Origin: Mycteria americana
Taxonomy: Eukaryota; Chordata; Aves; Ciconiiformes; Ciconiidae
NCBI RefSeq assembly: GCF_035582795.1
Contig: NC_134390.1
Location: 1,627,560-1,691,559, forward strand
Direction: 5' to 3'
DNA: 64,000 bases
Position 1 is the stretch's first letter. The number at the start of each line of letters is the position of its first letter. The notes under the pieces were generated by a model. That model saw only the letters and a program-made list of their open reading frames with translations, had not been told where the DNA came from and did no database searches. Both the position numbers and the translations under genes were made by a program. Shown in pieces: positions 1-32,991 of the stretch.

Positions 1-39
1 TAGGCCTCTATTTCTAGCAGAATTTGAAGCATGACTCAC

Positions 40-145
40 CTTAGTGATGGATGTAAACACTTTCTCTAAAATTGCATTGGGCTGGGCTCTGTGAGGTCCA
101 CTGTCTTGAATGCCAAGGTTTATGGCACATGGCTTGGCAATAAAC
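40..145 (-). CDS. CERS5: CERS5 coding exon 2
   Basis: A 106-base exon, phase 2 to 0, encoding residues 67-102. A pyrimidine-rich acceptor (CTCTTTCAG) precedes it, and the donor GTGAGT follows at 39-34. It includes the conserved FIAKPCA and AILEKVF motifs and ends at SITK, just before the Hox-like domain. Confidence 0.93.
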
Positions 146-3100
146 CTGAAAGAGAAGAGTGAGCTAGATTAAAACAAAGTTATCTGTTTCCCTCCTCTGC
201 CTAAAGCACAAGAACCCTGACTTGTCACCAGCTGCAAAATCTATCCAAAAAGCTTTTGAAGATCTCCACTCACTTTGCTTAAAGAAACTTCACCGGTGAA
301 GTAGTATCTTTTATTAGTCCAAATGGTAATTGCAGACAGCACATACAGTACACACATCTAAAATGAAAAATTACATCTTAATGTCCTTGGCTTGTAAGGA
401 CCAGAATGTGTTGCCCCAGGGTGATTCTCATTACTCAGAAATAAAATAATAGATCACTGATAGGAGTCTTCTGCAAACACAAATGCTAGAGCCCTTGTAG
501 CCATATAAACAAAATGCCTTACTTCCAGAATGTGCCTTGGTGTCACATAGCTCAGAAAAAAGGGAAGCTCAAGTGACACAGTTCCTAAAAGACACAGGTT
601 TTAGGGGTTTTTTGTCTTCGGGGAAAAATAAAGTGTCTTGTTTCCTCTGGGAGAGTGAGGAAGACGTAAGAAGTCACTCAATCTGAAAGACCCAAGATCT
701 CAGTATCTCAATCCTGTATGCACCGCATATTCCAAAAGCTGATCTAACACTTTGTGAATTTTATAGCACAGATGCTCTGAAAACAAGCCTGGTTTTGCAA
801 CTACAATGAATATATGTTCAAAAATTATTAGGTTTTGCTGTACCTTTGTGTCAAAATGGGCACAGGATTCTAAGAAAAATGCATGTGTTACCTGAACATG
901 TGAATTGTTTTCTCTCCTGTTGGTGGGAAAAAGACGGGATTTTCAAGGAGTAATTCTTTTTTTTTAATCAATTATTTTGAGAGAGAGCGAGCACAAAGAA
1001 CCTGTTTCTCAAAACCGATTTTGAAAAGGACCCAATATTTGCATCATTAAATCTATTTTGCTTCAAAACAGAGATCGTTTCAGAGACAACCGAATTGAAG
1101 ACAACAAATTACACACACATATTCCATTTAGCAGACTCAGAGTGCCATCAAGCAGAAAATGCTGCTTTTTCCAACCACTACATTTGTTACCATTTCTCCT
1201 TGTGTTTAAATGGAGAGATTAAAATTCAGGAGAATCACAACTACAAGTGTTCCAACAACAATCATTCTCGGGAGTATGTTGTTAGTACTTCAGTAACAAA
1301 TAGCTATGACTGGGTTTAAGAACAGACACAGGTTGTGGGGTTTTCCCCTTGAGAAATTACAGATCAGCTCATGACTAATCCCAAAGGAACTCCCCTGCTC
1401 TCAGAAAATACTAAACAAGTAACACACTGTGGCCCCAGGTTTCACTGTCCTGCCCCATTTCTTCATACATCCTGTTCATTTCAACAGTCATAGCTTTAAA
1501 AAAAAAAAAAATTTAAAAAAAAGGAAAGGGTGATTTCCTTTTAGCTTGGCTCAAAAGGCTCATTGCTTCCTCTATAATCTAGACCACCAGCCAGAAATCA
1601 TGTTCTGATGTTATGAAACATTTGGCTAGACCCCCATAAAAGTGTACATCTTTATACTCTTCTTTCCTACAGGATACACCACAACAGCAAAGAAGTACAC
1701 ATGTGCAATTACAGGATGCCAAATATTTTCATTTCATTTTCTGGGACACAGTGCTTAGAGGTGTATAAAAAAAAAATCCTGGCCTGAAGATACTCAGTTT
1801 GGGTTGGCTTCCTCACGTAAGAGAGGAAAGCTGAAAAATCTAAAAATCTGCACATTCAATTAATTTATTATTCAGGAGAGTCTTCTTTTGTTTTAAGAAC
1901 AAGTAAAGAACAGATGGAATGGTTAAGAAAGCTCATAGTGATCCATACAAAGTCTTGGCATTATTCTAGAATTCAAAACCTGAAGCATCAAGGAAAGAAG
2001 AAACAGCATCTCCTCCAACAAAAAGATGCAGAAATAATTCACTTGGGACGTAAAGACTGAAAAAATAAAACAAACAAACCAACCAAACAACAAAAAACAC
2101 CACCCCAAAACAAAAAAACCAACAACACACACACACACCCCCGCCCCCCTCAAAACTTTGCATGAAGCTATTCCTGAGTAGTAGGCTTCCTTCACTAGCA
2201 GGCTTAGGGAAAAAATATAGATGCTTCCAGAAATCAGGGGGTGGGAATCAAGAGCAAGCCACAGGCTACAGGAACAGCACAGGACTCAAGTTGCTCAGTC
2301 AAGCATGCAGGTGACCAAAGAGCAAACCAAAAAAACCCGCAAACATTTCTAGGTGCACAGAAGCAGACAGACATCAACACAAGCAAACAGACAAGTCACC
2401 ACAATGGAGGCAACAGAGGTAGTCCCAGTCACAGAAACAGGAAGGAAAAAGCATGGCAGCAATGGATTTAATTACTTTTAAGGAAGTCTAAGCCAACACC
2501 GTAACGTAGCTTCTCTAACTCCACAAGTAATGGCTTCGTGCAATGGAACTGCAAACGACAACTGTCCTTCCACAGGGCTTCCTGACTAGCCGTGCACGGT
2601 GTTTTTACCTGGGCTGGGCATGGCTGGCTTACACTCATGAGTCCACTGAACAGTCACAGCCCAATTGCTCTGCCCAGTTACTACCTTGCAGGTGGAATGT
2701 GAAGTGAGTGATCAATCCTGTTGTCAGTCAAAACTATCAAGATGACATGCTATTTCCTCTAGGAGTCCAGTAAGGAAAACTCACACTTAAAACCTCTGTG
2801 GCATTTTATATTTTTGGCCCCAGAATAGGCTGCAAGTTTTGCCCTGTATCCCACAGAGAAAAAATTCTGCATAGCAATAGCAGTTAAGCACCCAAAAAAA
2901 AAAAAAAAAAGGCTGCCCATATAGTAGGATTTCCATTCTTGGGGATATTCAAAACTGAACAGCACAAGACCATGAGCAACCTGACTTGACTAAAACATTG
3001 GCCTTGCTTTGAAGAAAGGATTGGACAAGGTGACCTCCAGAGGTCCCTTTTAATCTAAATTATTTTATGATTCCACAGAAATCTTAACTACAGCAACTAT

Positions 3101-6100
3101 TCCCAAGGTCAGCCTACTGCCACACCTTCCCAGCAAGGAATTATCATCACTTCAATACTTATATTACACTTTTCTGAACAGGTATCTGCTCATTGGCTTA
3201 AGTCACACCTACCAAGCTACCTTTTTCACGCTAGTTATTAAGATAGACTGATTTTGAAACCAACACCAATTTTCAAGTACACAGACTCATATGTTGTAAC
3301 AAAAATTTCTCAGGCATGTTGTACTTCACAAATCCAAAGGCAGAATCCTTCTTTATGCAACATTCATGCATGTCCAAAGTAGGGCAACAAAGCTGGTGAA
3401 GGGTCTAAAGCATAAGTCTGATGAGGAGGGGCTGAGGGAACTGGGGTTGTTTAGCCTGGAGAAAAGGAGGCTGAGGGGAGACCTCATCACTCTCTACAAC
3501 TGCCTGAAAGGAGGGTGTAGAGAGGTGGGGGTCAAGTGATAGGACGAGAGGAAATGGCCTCAAGTTGCACCAGGGGAGGTTTAGACTGGATATTAGGAAA
3601 TTTTACTTCACTGAAAGGGTTATCAAGCATTGGAACAGGCTGCCCAAGGAAGTGGTTGAGTCGCCATCCCTGGAAGCATTTAAAGGACTTTTGGACGAGG
3701 TGCTTAGGGACATGGTATAGTGGTGGTCTTGGTAGCATTAGGTTTACAGTTGGACTCAATGATCTTAAAGGTCTTTTCCAACCTATACGATTCTGTGATT
3801 CAAGTTCAGCTGGTGACTCCCTATTACAGCTCTGAAAAGGAAGAACAATCTGCAATATAGTAAGATTTATAAAGTATGCACTCAAAGTAAGAGTTCATCT
3901 TTCCATAATCTCTGTTTCACTGTGTTAAGATTAAACCACCTCATTCCACAACTGTCCCTAATTTCGCAGACAGACCTGATGAAGTAACAACTAAAATCAC
4001 TTTTTTCTCCCACCCTAGCTTGAGCACAAGCTGCAGATCCTTCCTCAGACCTGTAGGGTAACAAGCATATCTGTTACTGAAGGGCATTCCAGTCTAATTA
4101 TAAACACATCATATGAATAACAGGCTCCAGGTTTTCACGGACACCTGGGAATTTTTTTGGTGCCTGCAGTGGGATAAGATGTGTAAGGAGAAATAGTATA
4201 ACCAAGAAAAGGTTATACTATTTGCAAGTATACTTGCAAGTATAACGAAGAAAAAAAAATAAAAACAAGCTTGTGGGCAGAAGTCCTTCTTTATCTTGCC
4301 TGCACAAAACTCCACCCCCCTACCACTACGTCAGGACTTTACCTTCCTCTGCGAGTCTTGCTCATCTCTATAGTCATATACTTCCCACAGACAGTCAGCC
4401 TAATGAATATTTTACCAACATTGCGATGCAAACGTTAATTTATAGGAGCATTCACTAACAGAAATATGTGTCAGTGTTACAAAAGCACTTCCTCACACTG
4501 AAGATCTACAGCAAAAGGAAAGAGAAAAAAGAAAGAAATGAAAAGAAACTTAAACAAAAGAGCTGCACAAGTATATAAGTCAAGTTCTGAGTCATCGAGC
4601 CCAACTGCCAATTGTGTGGCAAGGAAGACATTTGACACAATCATCCCCAAAGCCTGAATTGGGCTATATGCACCACAGGATTTTATTAAGACAAATCTGA
4701 ACTTTTATGACATGTTCAAAGTGGCAGGAGGAAAGAGAAAAGCATTTCTTAAAAAATATGCTTTCACTTAGGTGCACAGTCTGCTCTCACTTCAAGCTAC
4801 CACTATTGAGACACACTATAGCAAAGACACAGCTGAAAAAAAAGGAACAACCCTGTCAGGAACCAGGCCATGGCCTCTAGGTTTTACTGTGTTGGCAGAG
4901 GCCTTAATTTGTCATTTGACTCCTCCCCAAATTAACACTGCAAAAGAAATTTCACAAACCAGGTTCACATTATCAGGATGAAGTAATTGCTACCAGGAAG
5001 ACAGTGTTACTAGGTGCAGTAGGACGCACTGTATCTCTCCTAACATCTCATACTCCAGAGAAGAGAGAATCTTTTGCACTTCTTCCCCAGACTAAGACAC
5101 CTGGACTAAAGAGGCCTTAGAAACTGAGGAGACCTTCCTACAATATCCCTTTCAGGGGTATCATTCTGTCTTACAACTTCCTTTCCTTGTCTGCTGGCAA
5201 GCGTCAACATTTGGCCAAGACTAGCAGTAGCACGCCAAGCTCAGATGAGATTTTGGCACTGCCACGTGTGTTCCTGGGTCCTCTGCGCTGGTTTGAACTG
5301 CCAGTAGTCTTCTGAAGCTTTTTTTTTTCTTTAGAGGGCAGAAAGATAAGATGGAGAAAAAAGAGCCTCTCAAATTTCTCTCCTAGTCTGCTGACCTGCT
5401 TCATTTTTCTCCACAGTTCACCTATCTTTTTACTTCACCCCAGTCCCCTCTTCTTGTTTAATTTCTGAAAGCTCAAGAAAATTCACACTTCTTACAGAAA
5501 ACCCACAAAACAAAACCAATTCGATTCCTACTCACTTTAGTCCTACAGCCCTTTTCATGCTTAGAAATACTTCTGCCCTTTCAATGTAGAAATTTAAATC
5601 AATCTTTAATGAATTACTTGAACAGGAATACAAGGTGTCTTGGTCTGCTTCACCTAATGGTTTTCCTAAATAAGCCACTTTACTAATTAGCGTCTATGTC
5701 ACCCAGACAGTCTGCCCTGCGTGTGGCTGTAAGAGATACACATCATGGAAAGGATAAACCCCTGCCCCAGGGAAGAGTTAATATCGTATGTTTATGGATA
5801 CTCAAGTAAATGAGAAATACACCTGTTTATGGGCAGATATGATGACCTGCACGCACTTCCATCATGCCCAAGATACAGCGGATCCACAAACTGTTTAATA
5901 ATATACTAGGCCATGTGAACGAGTCCTATTTCCTCATCCAGGAACTTGCAAGGAAAGTACAATAAAGGCAGAGACCAGCAACACAAGCAAACCAACTGCA
6001 GAGCAGCAGCAGCCCATTGTCTTTCACTCGCCCAGCCGAGGTTCTCCTGGACAGGAGGAGAAACAAAAGTGAATCCCCCAGACTTCGTTCTTGCACTACC

Positions 6101-6758
6101 TCAGCATAAGGTACCGCTAGCACCGGAGGAGCCTCTCGGGATCCAAAGCCAAGGGAGAGAGGAGCCCTATGGGCTTGTGTATGTCGTGACAAACACAGAG
6201 AGGTTTTTCCAGGGTTACACAATATTCCCTTTCCACACAAAAAGAACCTCGGGAGACGCCGCGGGCGGAGAGCCGGCCACGGCCTCCACGGAAGGCCTCC
6301 GCGCTGCCGGAGGGGCGAGAGAGGAGCCCAGCCGAGCCGCCCCGCGGGGCCCGGCCCGCCCCGCCTCGCCTCCGGCCCGGCCCCAGGGCCGCCCGCCGCT
6401 CCCCCCGGGGCGCTCCACAGCCCGTTGCTAAGAGACACCGGCGGCCTCGCCGCGCGCTCGCCCCCGAGACGGGAGCGGGCGGCGTCCCGGCCGCCTCAGC
6501 CGCCTGAGGGCCCCGCCGCCCTGGGGGCGCCCTGCGGTGGGAGCGGTCCCGCGCTTACCTCTCGAAAAGCAGCCGCACGGCGAAGATGCCGAGCGCCAGC
6601 GGGAAGGCGGAGAGGACGTGGCCCGCCCGCGGGTACTGCAGCCCGCTGTCCGGCGGGCCCGGCTCCCCGGCCAGGTCCGCCCACGTCACGTTGTGCGGCA
6701 GCCAGAATCGCTCATTCCAGAACCAGGCCCGCAGCGCCGCCGCCGCGGCCGCCGCCAT
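40..6758 (-). CDS. CERS5: CERS5, ceramide synthase 5 (5' part, two coding exons)
   Basis: Joined minus-strand coding segments are 6758-6559 and 145-40; together they encode the first 102 residues, and the rest lies beyond the left edge. Ceramide synthase 5 is a multipass ER membrane enzyme that N-acylates sphingoid bases, with preference for palmitoyl-CoA. The N-terminus has the family signature [15 protein letters not shown] near residues 15-29, including an N-glycosylation sequon at N23. It is followed by a hydrophobic first membrane segment at about residues 47-65. Exon 2 continues with FIAKPCA and AILEKVF, the stretch leading into the Hox-like domain. The catalytic TLC/Lag1 domain is not in the window. 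The start codon sits in a GC-rich first exon in a strong context (purine at -3, G at +4), and the alanine run after Met1 is encoded by the CpG island. Assignment to CERS5 rather than CERS6 rests on exon 1 and on its position next to LIMA1, as in human. Both splice junctions are canonical and in phase. Confidence 0.93.
2060..2153. repeat. A/C-rich low-complexity tract with (CA)n
   Basis: Runs of CAAA, CCAA and a short CA dinucleotide array end in a poly-C stretch. The minus-strand open frames here, rich in Phe, Val and Cys, are a by-product of the composition. Confidence 0.8.
3018..3075 (+). mobile_element. CR1 3' tail fragment
   Basis: Short match to the CR1 3' end: a GGATTGGACAAGGTGACCTC-like segment, then AGAGGTCCCTTTTAATCTAAAT and a degenerate ATGATTCC tail. 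It is heavily 5'-truncated, as is usual for CR1 insertions, and lies in CERS5 intron 1. Confidence 0.75.
3372..3804 (+). mobile_element. CR1 LINE, 5'-truncated copy
   Basis: A roughly 430 bp 3' piece of an avian CR1 in plus orientation. Recognisable blocks include AGGGCAACAAAGCTGGTGAA, CCTGGAGAAAAGGAGGCTGAG, GATAGGACGAGAGGAAATGG, GGAACAGGCTGCCCAAG and the 3' end CTTTTCCAACCTATACGATT followed by one degenerate tail unit. It includes the end of the reverse-transcriptase ORF, broken by stops, and the 3' UTR. It lacks a short segment that usually precedes GATAGGACGAG, suggesting an internal deletion. It lies antisense to CERS5 transcription. Confidence 0.92.
4191..4250. repeat. Inverted-repeat and palindrome cluster
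   Basis: Perfect 13-bp arms AAATAGTATAACC (4191-4203) and GGTTATACTATTT (4211-4223) flank a 7-base loop. The second arm is followed at once by the perfect 14-bp palindrome GCAAGTATACTTGC (4224-4237), and then by AAGTATAAC, which repeats part of it. No transposase or terminal repeats were seen nearby. Function unknown. Confidence 0.8.
6559..6758 (-). CDS. CERS5: CERS5 coding exon 1
   Basis: Encodes residues 1-66 plus two bases of codon 67. ATG is at 6758-6756. The donor is GTAAGC at 6558-6553, after the codons for LLFE plus AG. It carries the luminal N-terminus with the NVT sequon and the first membrane helix. Confidence 0.93.
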
Positions 6759-6761
6759 CTT
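6751..6761 (-). promoter_or_regulatory. CERS5: YY1-like motif overlapping the CERS5 start codon
   Basis: The minus strand reads AAGATGGCGGC, the classic YY1 element found just downstream of many TATA-less start sites. Its ATG is the CERS5 initiator codon, so one sequence would serve both DNA binding and translation start. Confidence 0.6.
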
Positions 6762-6856
6762 CCGCCGCCGCCTACCTCCCTCCGCCTCCCTCCCGGCGGC
6801 CGCAGCTGAGGCGGCCACCGCAGCCGACAGCGGGGCGGCGCCGCGCGCCAGCACCG

Positions 6857-6879
6857 CCCCTCCCCTCCCCTCCCCTCCC
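6857..6879 (-). other. Potential G-quadruplex in CERS5 promoter
   Basis: Five consecutive C runs (four of four bases and one of three) separated by single T bases on the plus strand. This gives G4-capable sequence on the minus strand, about 100 bp upstream of the CERS5 ATG. It may also act as an SP/KLF binding cluster. Confidence 0.6.
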
Positions 6880-6889
6880 GGCGGCGAGG

Positions 6890-6900
6890 GCGCATGCGCA
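6890..6900. promoter_or_regulatory. NRF1-like site, CERS5 promoter
   Basis: GCGCATGCGCA matches the palindromic NRF1 consensus. It lies about 130 bp upstream of the CERS5 ATG in a TATA-less CpG island, a typical position for NRF1. Confidence 0.6.
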
Positions 6901-7110
6901 GGCCGGGCACAGGTGGGCAGGGCTTCGCCGGGCGACGCCCCCTCACCGCGTACCGTTAGCTCGGAGCAGGCGCACTGCGGGGCCCGCGCGCCCGCCTCTA
7001 GGCACGGCGCCGCGCCGGGCGGGCTCGCCAAGAAGCAGCGCGCGGGCGCTCCTGCCGTCGCCTCAGTGCTCGCTGAGGGGACGCGGCGCGAAGGCGGCCC
7101 GTCATGCGCT

Positions 7111-8974
7111 TCCGAGCCCTCGGGTGCTTTTGGAGGAACAGAGACGCGTTGTTCTGACTGAAAAAAATCGTCAAGACAGTCTTTAATGGGGCCTAAAGCA
7201 CGCGCTCCTGAGGGGAGTCCGGTCTCTTCCCCCGGGAAGGGCCCGGCTGAGGCAAGCATCGAGCCCAGCCTGAGCACTGTGGAGACGGTTGCTACTCAAC
7301 TGCGGTAGATAAACCATCTCCCTCTCACCCCCGAGGGGCAGGGTTCCTCAGACGGGCTCACTCAGCCCGTTTCACTCACCTCTGAAGGGAAGGGCCCCAG
7401 AGCTGCAAGCAGGACAGTGCAACTTCTCATGTGAAGAGTTTATGGTAAGATACCAAAGGATTAGCTTTACTAATATTAATAGCGATGTGGTTTAACATTT
7501 AAGCACAAAACAGAGAGCGAGAGGTACACTGGTTAGCAAAGTTTAAGATATTCCTTATAGCTTTTAAAACATTTAAGAAAAAATTGTGTTTTAGCCTGAC
7601 AATCTTGAGATGAGGGTTACCAAGTAACAAAGCCTAGCCTTTGTGTAAGCCTTTCAATTAGGTTCATCAAACCCTCCATAAAGGTGGTCAGCATCAACTT
7701 CCTTGTACATTGTAGCAAATGATCCACCTTTTGTATAATAGCTCTTTTGGCATGTGTCCAGTTGAGAGCAAATTAAACGGCCCATTAAGCACTCGAATAC
7801 TATGATAACTAATAGATTCAAGGACAGGCTAGTTCATGATCTGTTCACTTTTTTTTAATCAACAATGTTATTTAAAAGTACCACTTGTGCTAATTTCTCC
7901 TTGAAGATGTTCAGCCAGTCTGAGTGAACAGTGAGGGTCCTTGTATCTCAGAGACTCACAGATGCCTCAGATTTAACCAGAACTAATGATGTATAATATT
8001 AGTCTCTGGTAAATGCAGCCAGTATTGCTTTAGTATCATGTAACTGGGGATGCATTGTAAAATTCAATTGTGTTTCCTAAGAAACAAGTAGTAGGCATAT
8101 TCGATAAATCCAAGTCCAGAACAAATATTCTTCCCTTCCTTTCCAAATACAGTTAGCACGATTTCCAGTCAGAAAGATCTCCAATTGCTTAGTGATTTGA
8201 GGAAATCTGATACCAAATGCATTTTGTTAGGAAGAGATAAAGGTTACAGAAAGCAGCACGTGCTTGCACATCAGCTTTCTTCATTTTGCCATACCTCTAT
8301 CTGTAAAAATCAAGTCTTACTTCTCCCTTAAAAAGAAAGAAAAATTAGCAGTAGGTTGTACACCTCATGATGTGCAATTGCCAATACCTTCCAGCCAGAT
8401 AGCAGGCTTCTTTTCCTTTCTCTTTCCCTCCTTCCCCTATATACGTCATACACACGTCCATTTTCTTGTGCTGCTGCAGGACACTTACAGCATTTCTTCT
8501 AGGTCTTAGCTCCTGTCTATCCCAACCAAACCCACCTCAGGCTTAAGTGAAGATAACTGCAATACAAAGAAGCTTATAGGAAGGGAGGGGGAAAAAAAAA
8601 CCCACAAACCTCAGTTGTCCTCAGCTCCCATGCCTGAGAACCACCTGCAGCCAGAAATGGAAGTGTAAAATACCTGCACGTCCTTATTTCTTTTGCCCAC
8701 CCTGTTCTAATCCCTCTTCCAAGGGATATGCATATGCATATTCCCTCTTCCTCTCATGTGCAAGACTGTGCTCTTGCATATGAGAGCAGTCTGCCCATTT
8801 GACTGTCAACCAGAAAAAAAGTGGACACACAGTGTCACCTAGTGGCACCACGAAAATCACTGTCTGGTCTCCAGCTTCCAGTAAGAACACCGGTATTTCA
8901 CCCATCTTTTCCCATAGTCTTTTTAAAATGCTGCCTCTTTGTGAAATCAGTATGAATCCAGTCTTCAGACAAAT
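7111..8974. other. CERS5-LIMA1 intergenic region
   Basis: This is sequence between the CERS5 promoter and the inferred LIMA1 3' end. The two genes are in tandem on the minus strand. No recognisable exon, RNA gene or interspersed repeat was found. The AT-rich open frames here have no family resemblance. Confidence 0.6.
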
Positions 8975-10196
8975 TTTAATGTAAATGACCAAACTTTATT
9001 GAAGGTTTTGTAGTTAGCAGGACTGTTAAGAAAGCAGAATATTTTACACCTCAAGTATAGTTAAGAGCTAATTCTCATGAGAATACAGTACAAATAAAAG
9101 CTAATATAAAAGGGCATCCTCCTTCCACCGTTCAAGATTTCATTATTTGTGAAATAAATGAAGTCAAGTTTAAAAATGTACTAAGCTTCAATGCTAGCAA
9201 TCAGAAAGTTTCACTGTTCAGGTGGTTTTATTCCAGAGATTTTTGCAATGCACCATAATTTCACAGCCATAATGAAAAGATTTATGGCAGCTTGATACAA
9301 GTAGGATTTCAAAGTTGTCAAAAGGCCTTAAAACTATTATCTGCAGTTTAAAATGAATGATGATGAACAAGTGAAAAAAAAAAAGAAAATAATCAAAAAA
9401 CAAAAAAACCCACTTCAAATGCATATGAAATGCAAAAGTAATGCCCTGCAGGCTACTGCAAAAGTGTTGACTTGTCCTCAAAGAGATCTGTCAGTCAGCA
9501 CAGCCCCTGGATAAGCACTAAAATACATATGCTCCAGCAATGGGCACACCATTCCAGTTGCACAGAGAAAAATAAAGAGAGTAGGGAGTCTTCAATTGAT
9601 CACAGGCAGTTTTGAGAAAGAAAAGCACGCTGCACTCAGTTTAAGATGCTTTAGTTGTTGGATACTACGCACAAACAAATGTTTTTACTATGAAAAAAAA
9701 AATCCCAGTTGTGCCCTTTACATGTATTAAAGTGCATTGAGTCACCATTTTTAAAGCAGGCCAGAAAGTCCCTTTGAAATTGGTCCCTAAGCACTGCAGT
9801 AGCATTTGTAGTGGTAAAAGTAGTGTATTACAGAAAGCCTGTTTCACACCACCATTGTGAAAACAGTGAAATTCCGTAAATTGTTAGTGTAATATGTATT
9901 GAAGCTCAAAAAGGATGAGACAGTAGGAAGACAGAACAGCTCTGTTCTCGTGCTGTGGACAGAGGTTACCTGTTGAAGCTATCCCACAGCCAGATACTTG
10001 TTTCCATGCACCTAAATATACTCTTTACAGGCTTCCAGAGTATTTTTCTAGTTGAGATCATTTGTACACAGGATTCCCTTAATGTCGATGTGCAGTATAG
10101 CATCGCTTTCATGGAGGACAGCTGTTTGTTAAAGCTAAAAACACCGATTTAAAAAGGCCCAGCACCTTGCAGCAAGTTTTCTAGTAAAAGGCCAAT
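8975..10196 (-). other. LIMA1: LIMA1 3' UTR (inferred extent)
   Basis: This follows the TAA stop at 10199-10197. The left end is inferred from a canonical AATAAA on the minus strand at 9000-8995, so cleavage should fall about 10-30 bases further left. Another AATAAA-like hexamer near 9228 could give a shorter form. No protein frame of note is present. Confidence 0.6.
8995..9000 (-). terminator. LIMA1: LIMA1 poly(A) signal (candidate)
   Basis: Minus-strand AATAAA in the context TTCAATAAAGTTTGG, about 1.2 kb downstream of the LIMA1 stop codon. It is the best-placed canonical hexamer before the gene-free stretch. Confidence 0.6.
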
Positions 10197-32974
<22,778 letters not shown>

Positions 32975-32991
32975 CTTATCACCACAAATAC

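Larger units (their letters stand above)
146..6558 (-). other. CERS5: CERS5 intron 1
   Basis: A 6.4 kb intron. It contains a CR1 tail fragment (3018-3075), a longer CR1 copy (3372-3804), an A/C-rich low-complexity block (about 2060-2153) and a palindrome cluster (4191-4250). Open frames here show no recognisable protein family and are treated as chance. The 3' end of the intron, next to exon 1, lies in the CpG island from about 6240. Confidence 0.85.
6240..7110 (-). promoter_or_regulatory. CERS5: CERS5 CpG-island promoter
   Basis: Dense CpG and GC content covers exon 1 and about 350 bp upstream. No TATA box is evident. Transcription probably starts between about 6800 and 6900 on the minus strand. 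The region includes an NRF1-type site, a YY1 motif over the start codon and a G-run tract. The long open frames on both strands here are CpG-island artefacts. Confidence 0.8.

Noticed and set aside
2881-2912. A-run at 2895-2911 near a CR1 tail
   Set aside because: A simple poly-A stretch without adjacent cDNA-like sequence, so no processed pseudogene was called.
6425-7277. Long open frames of 190-253 codons on both strands near the CERS5 promoter
   Set aside because: CpG-island composition leaves few stop codons. Only the part from the ATG at 6758 to the donor at 6558 matches a protein family.
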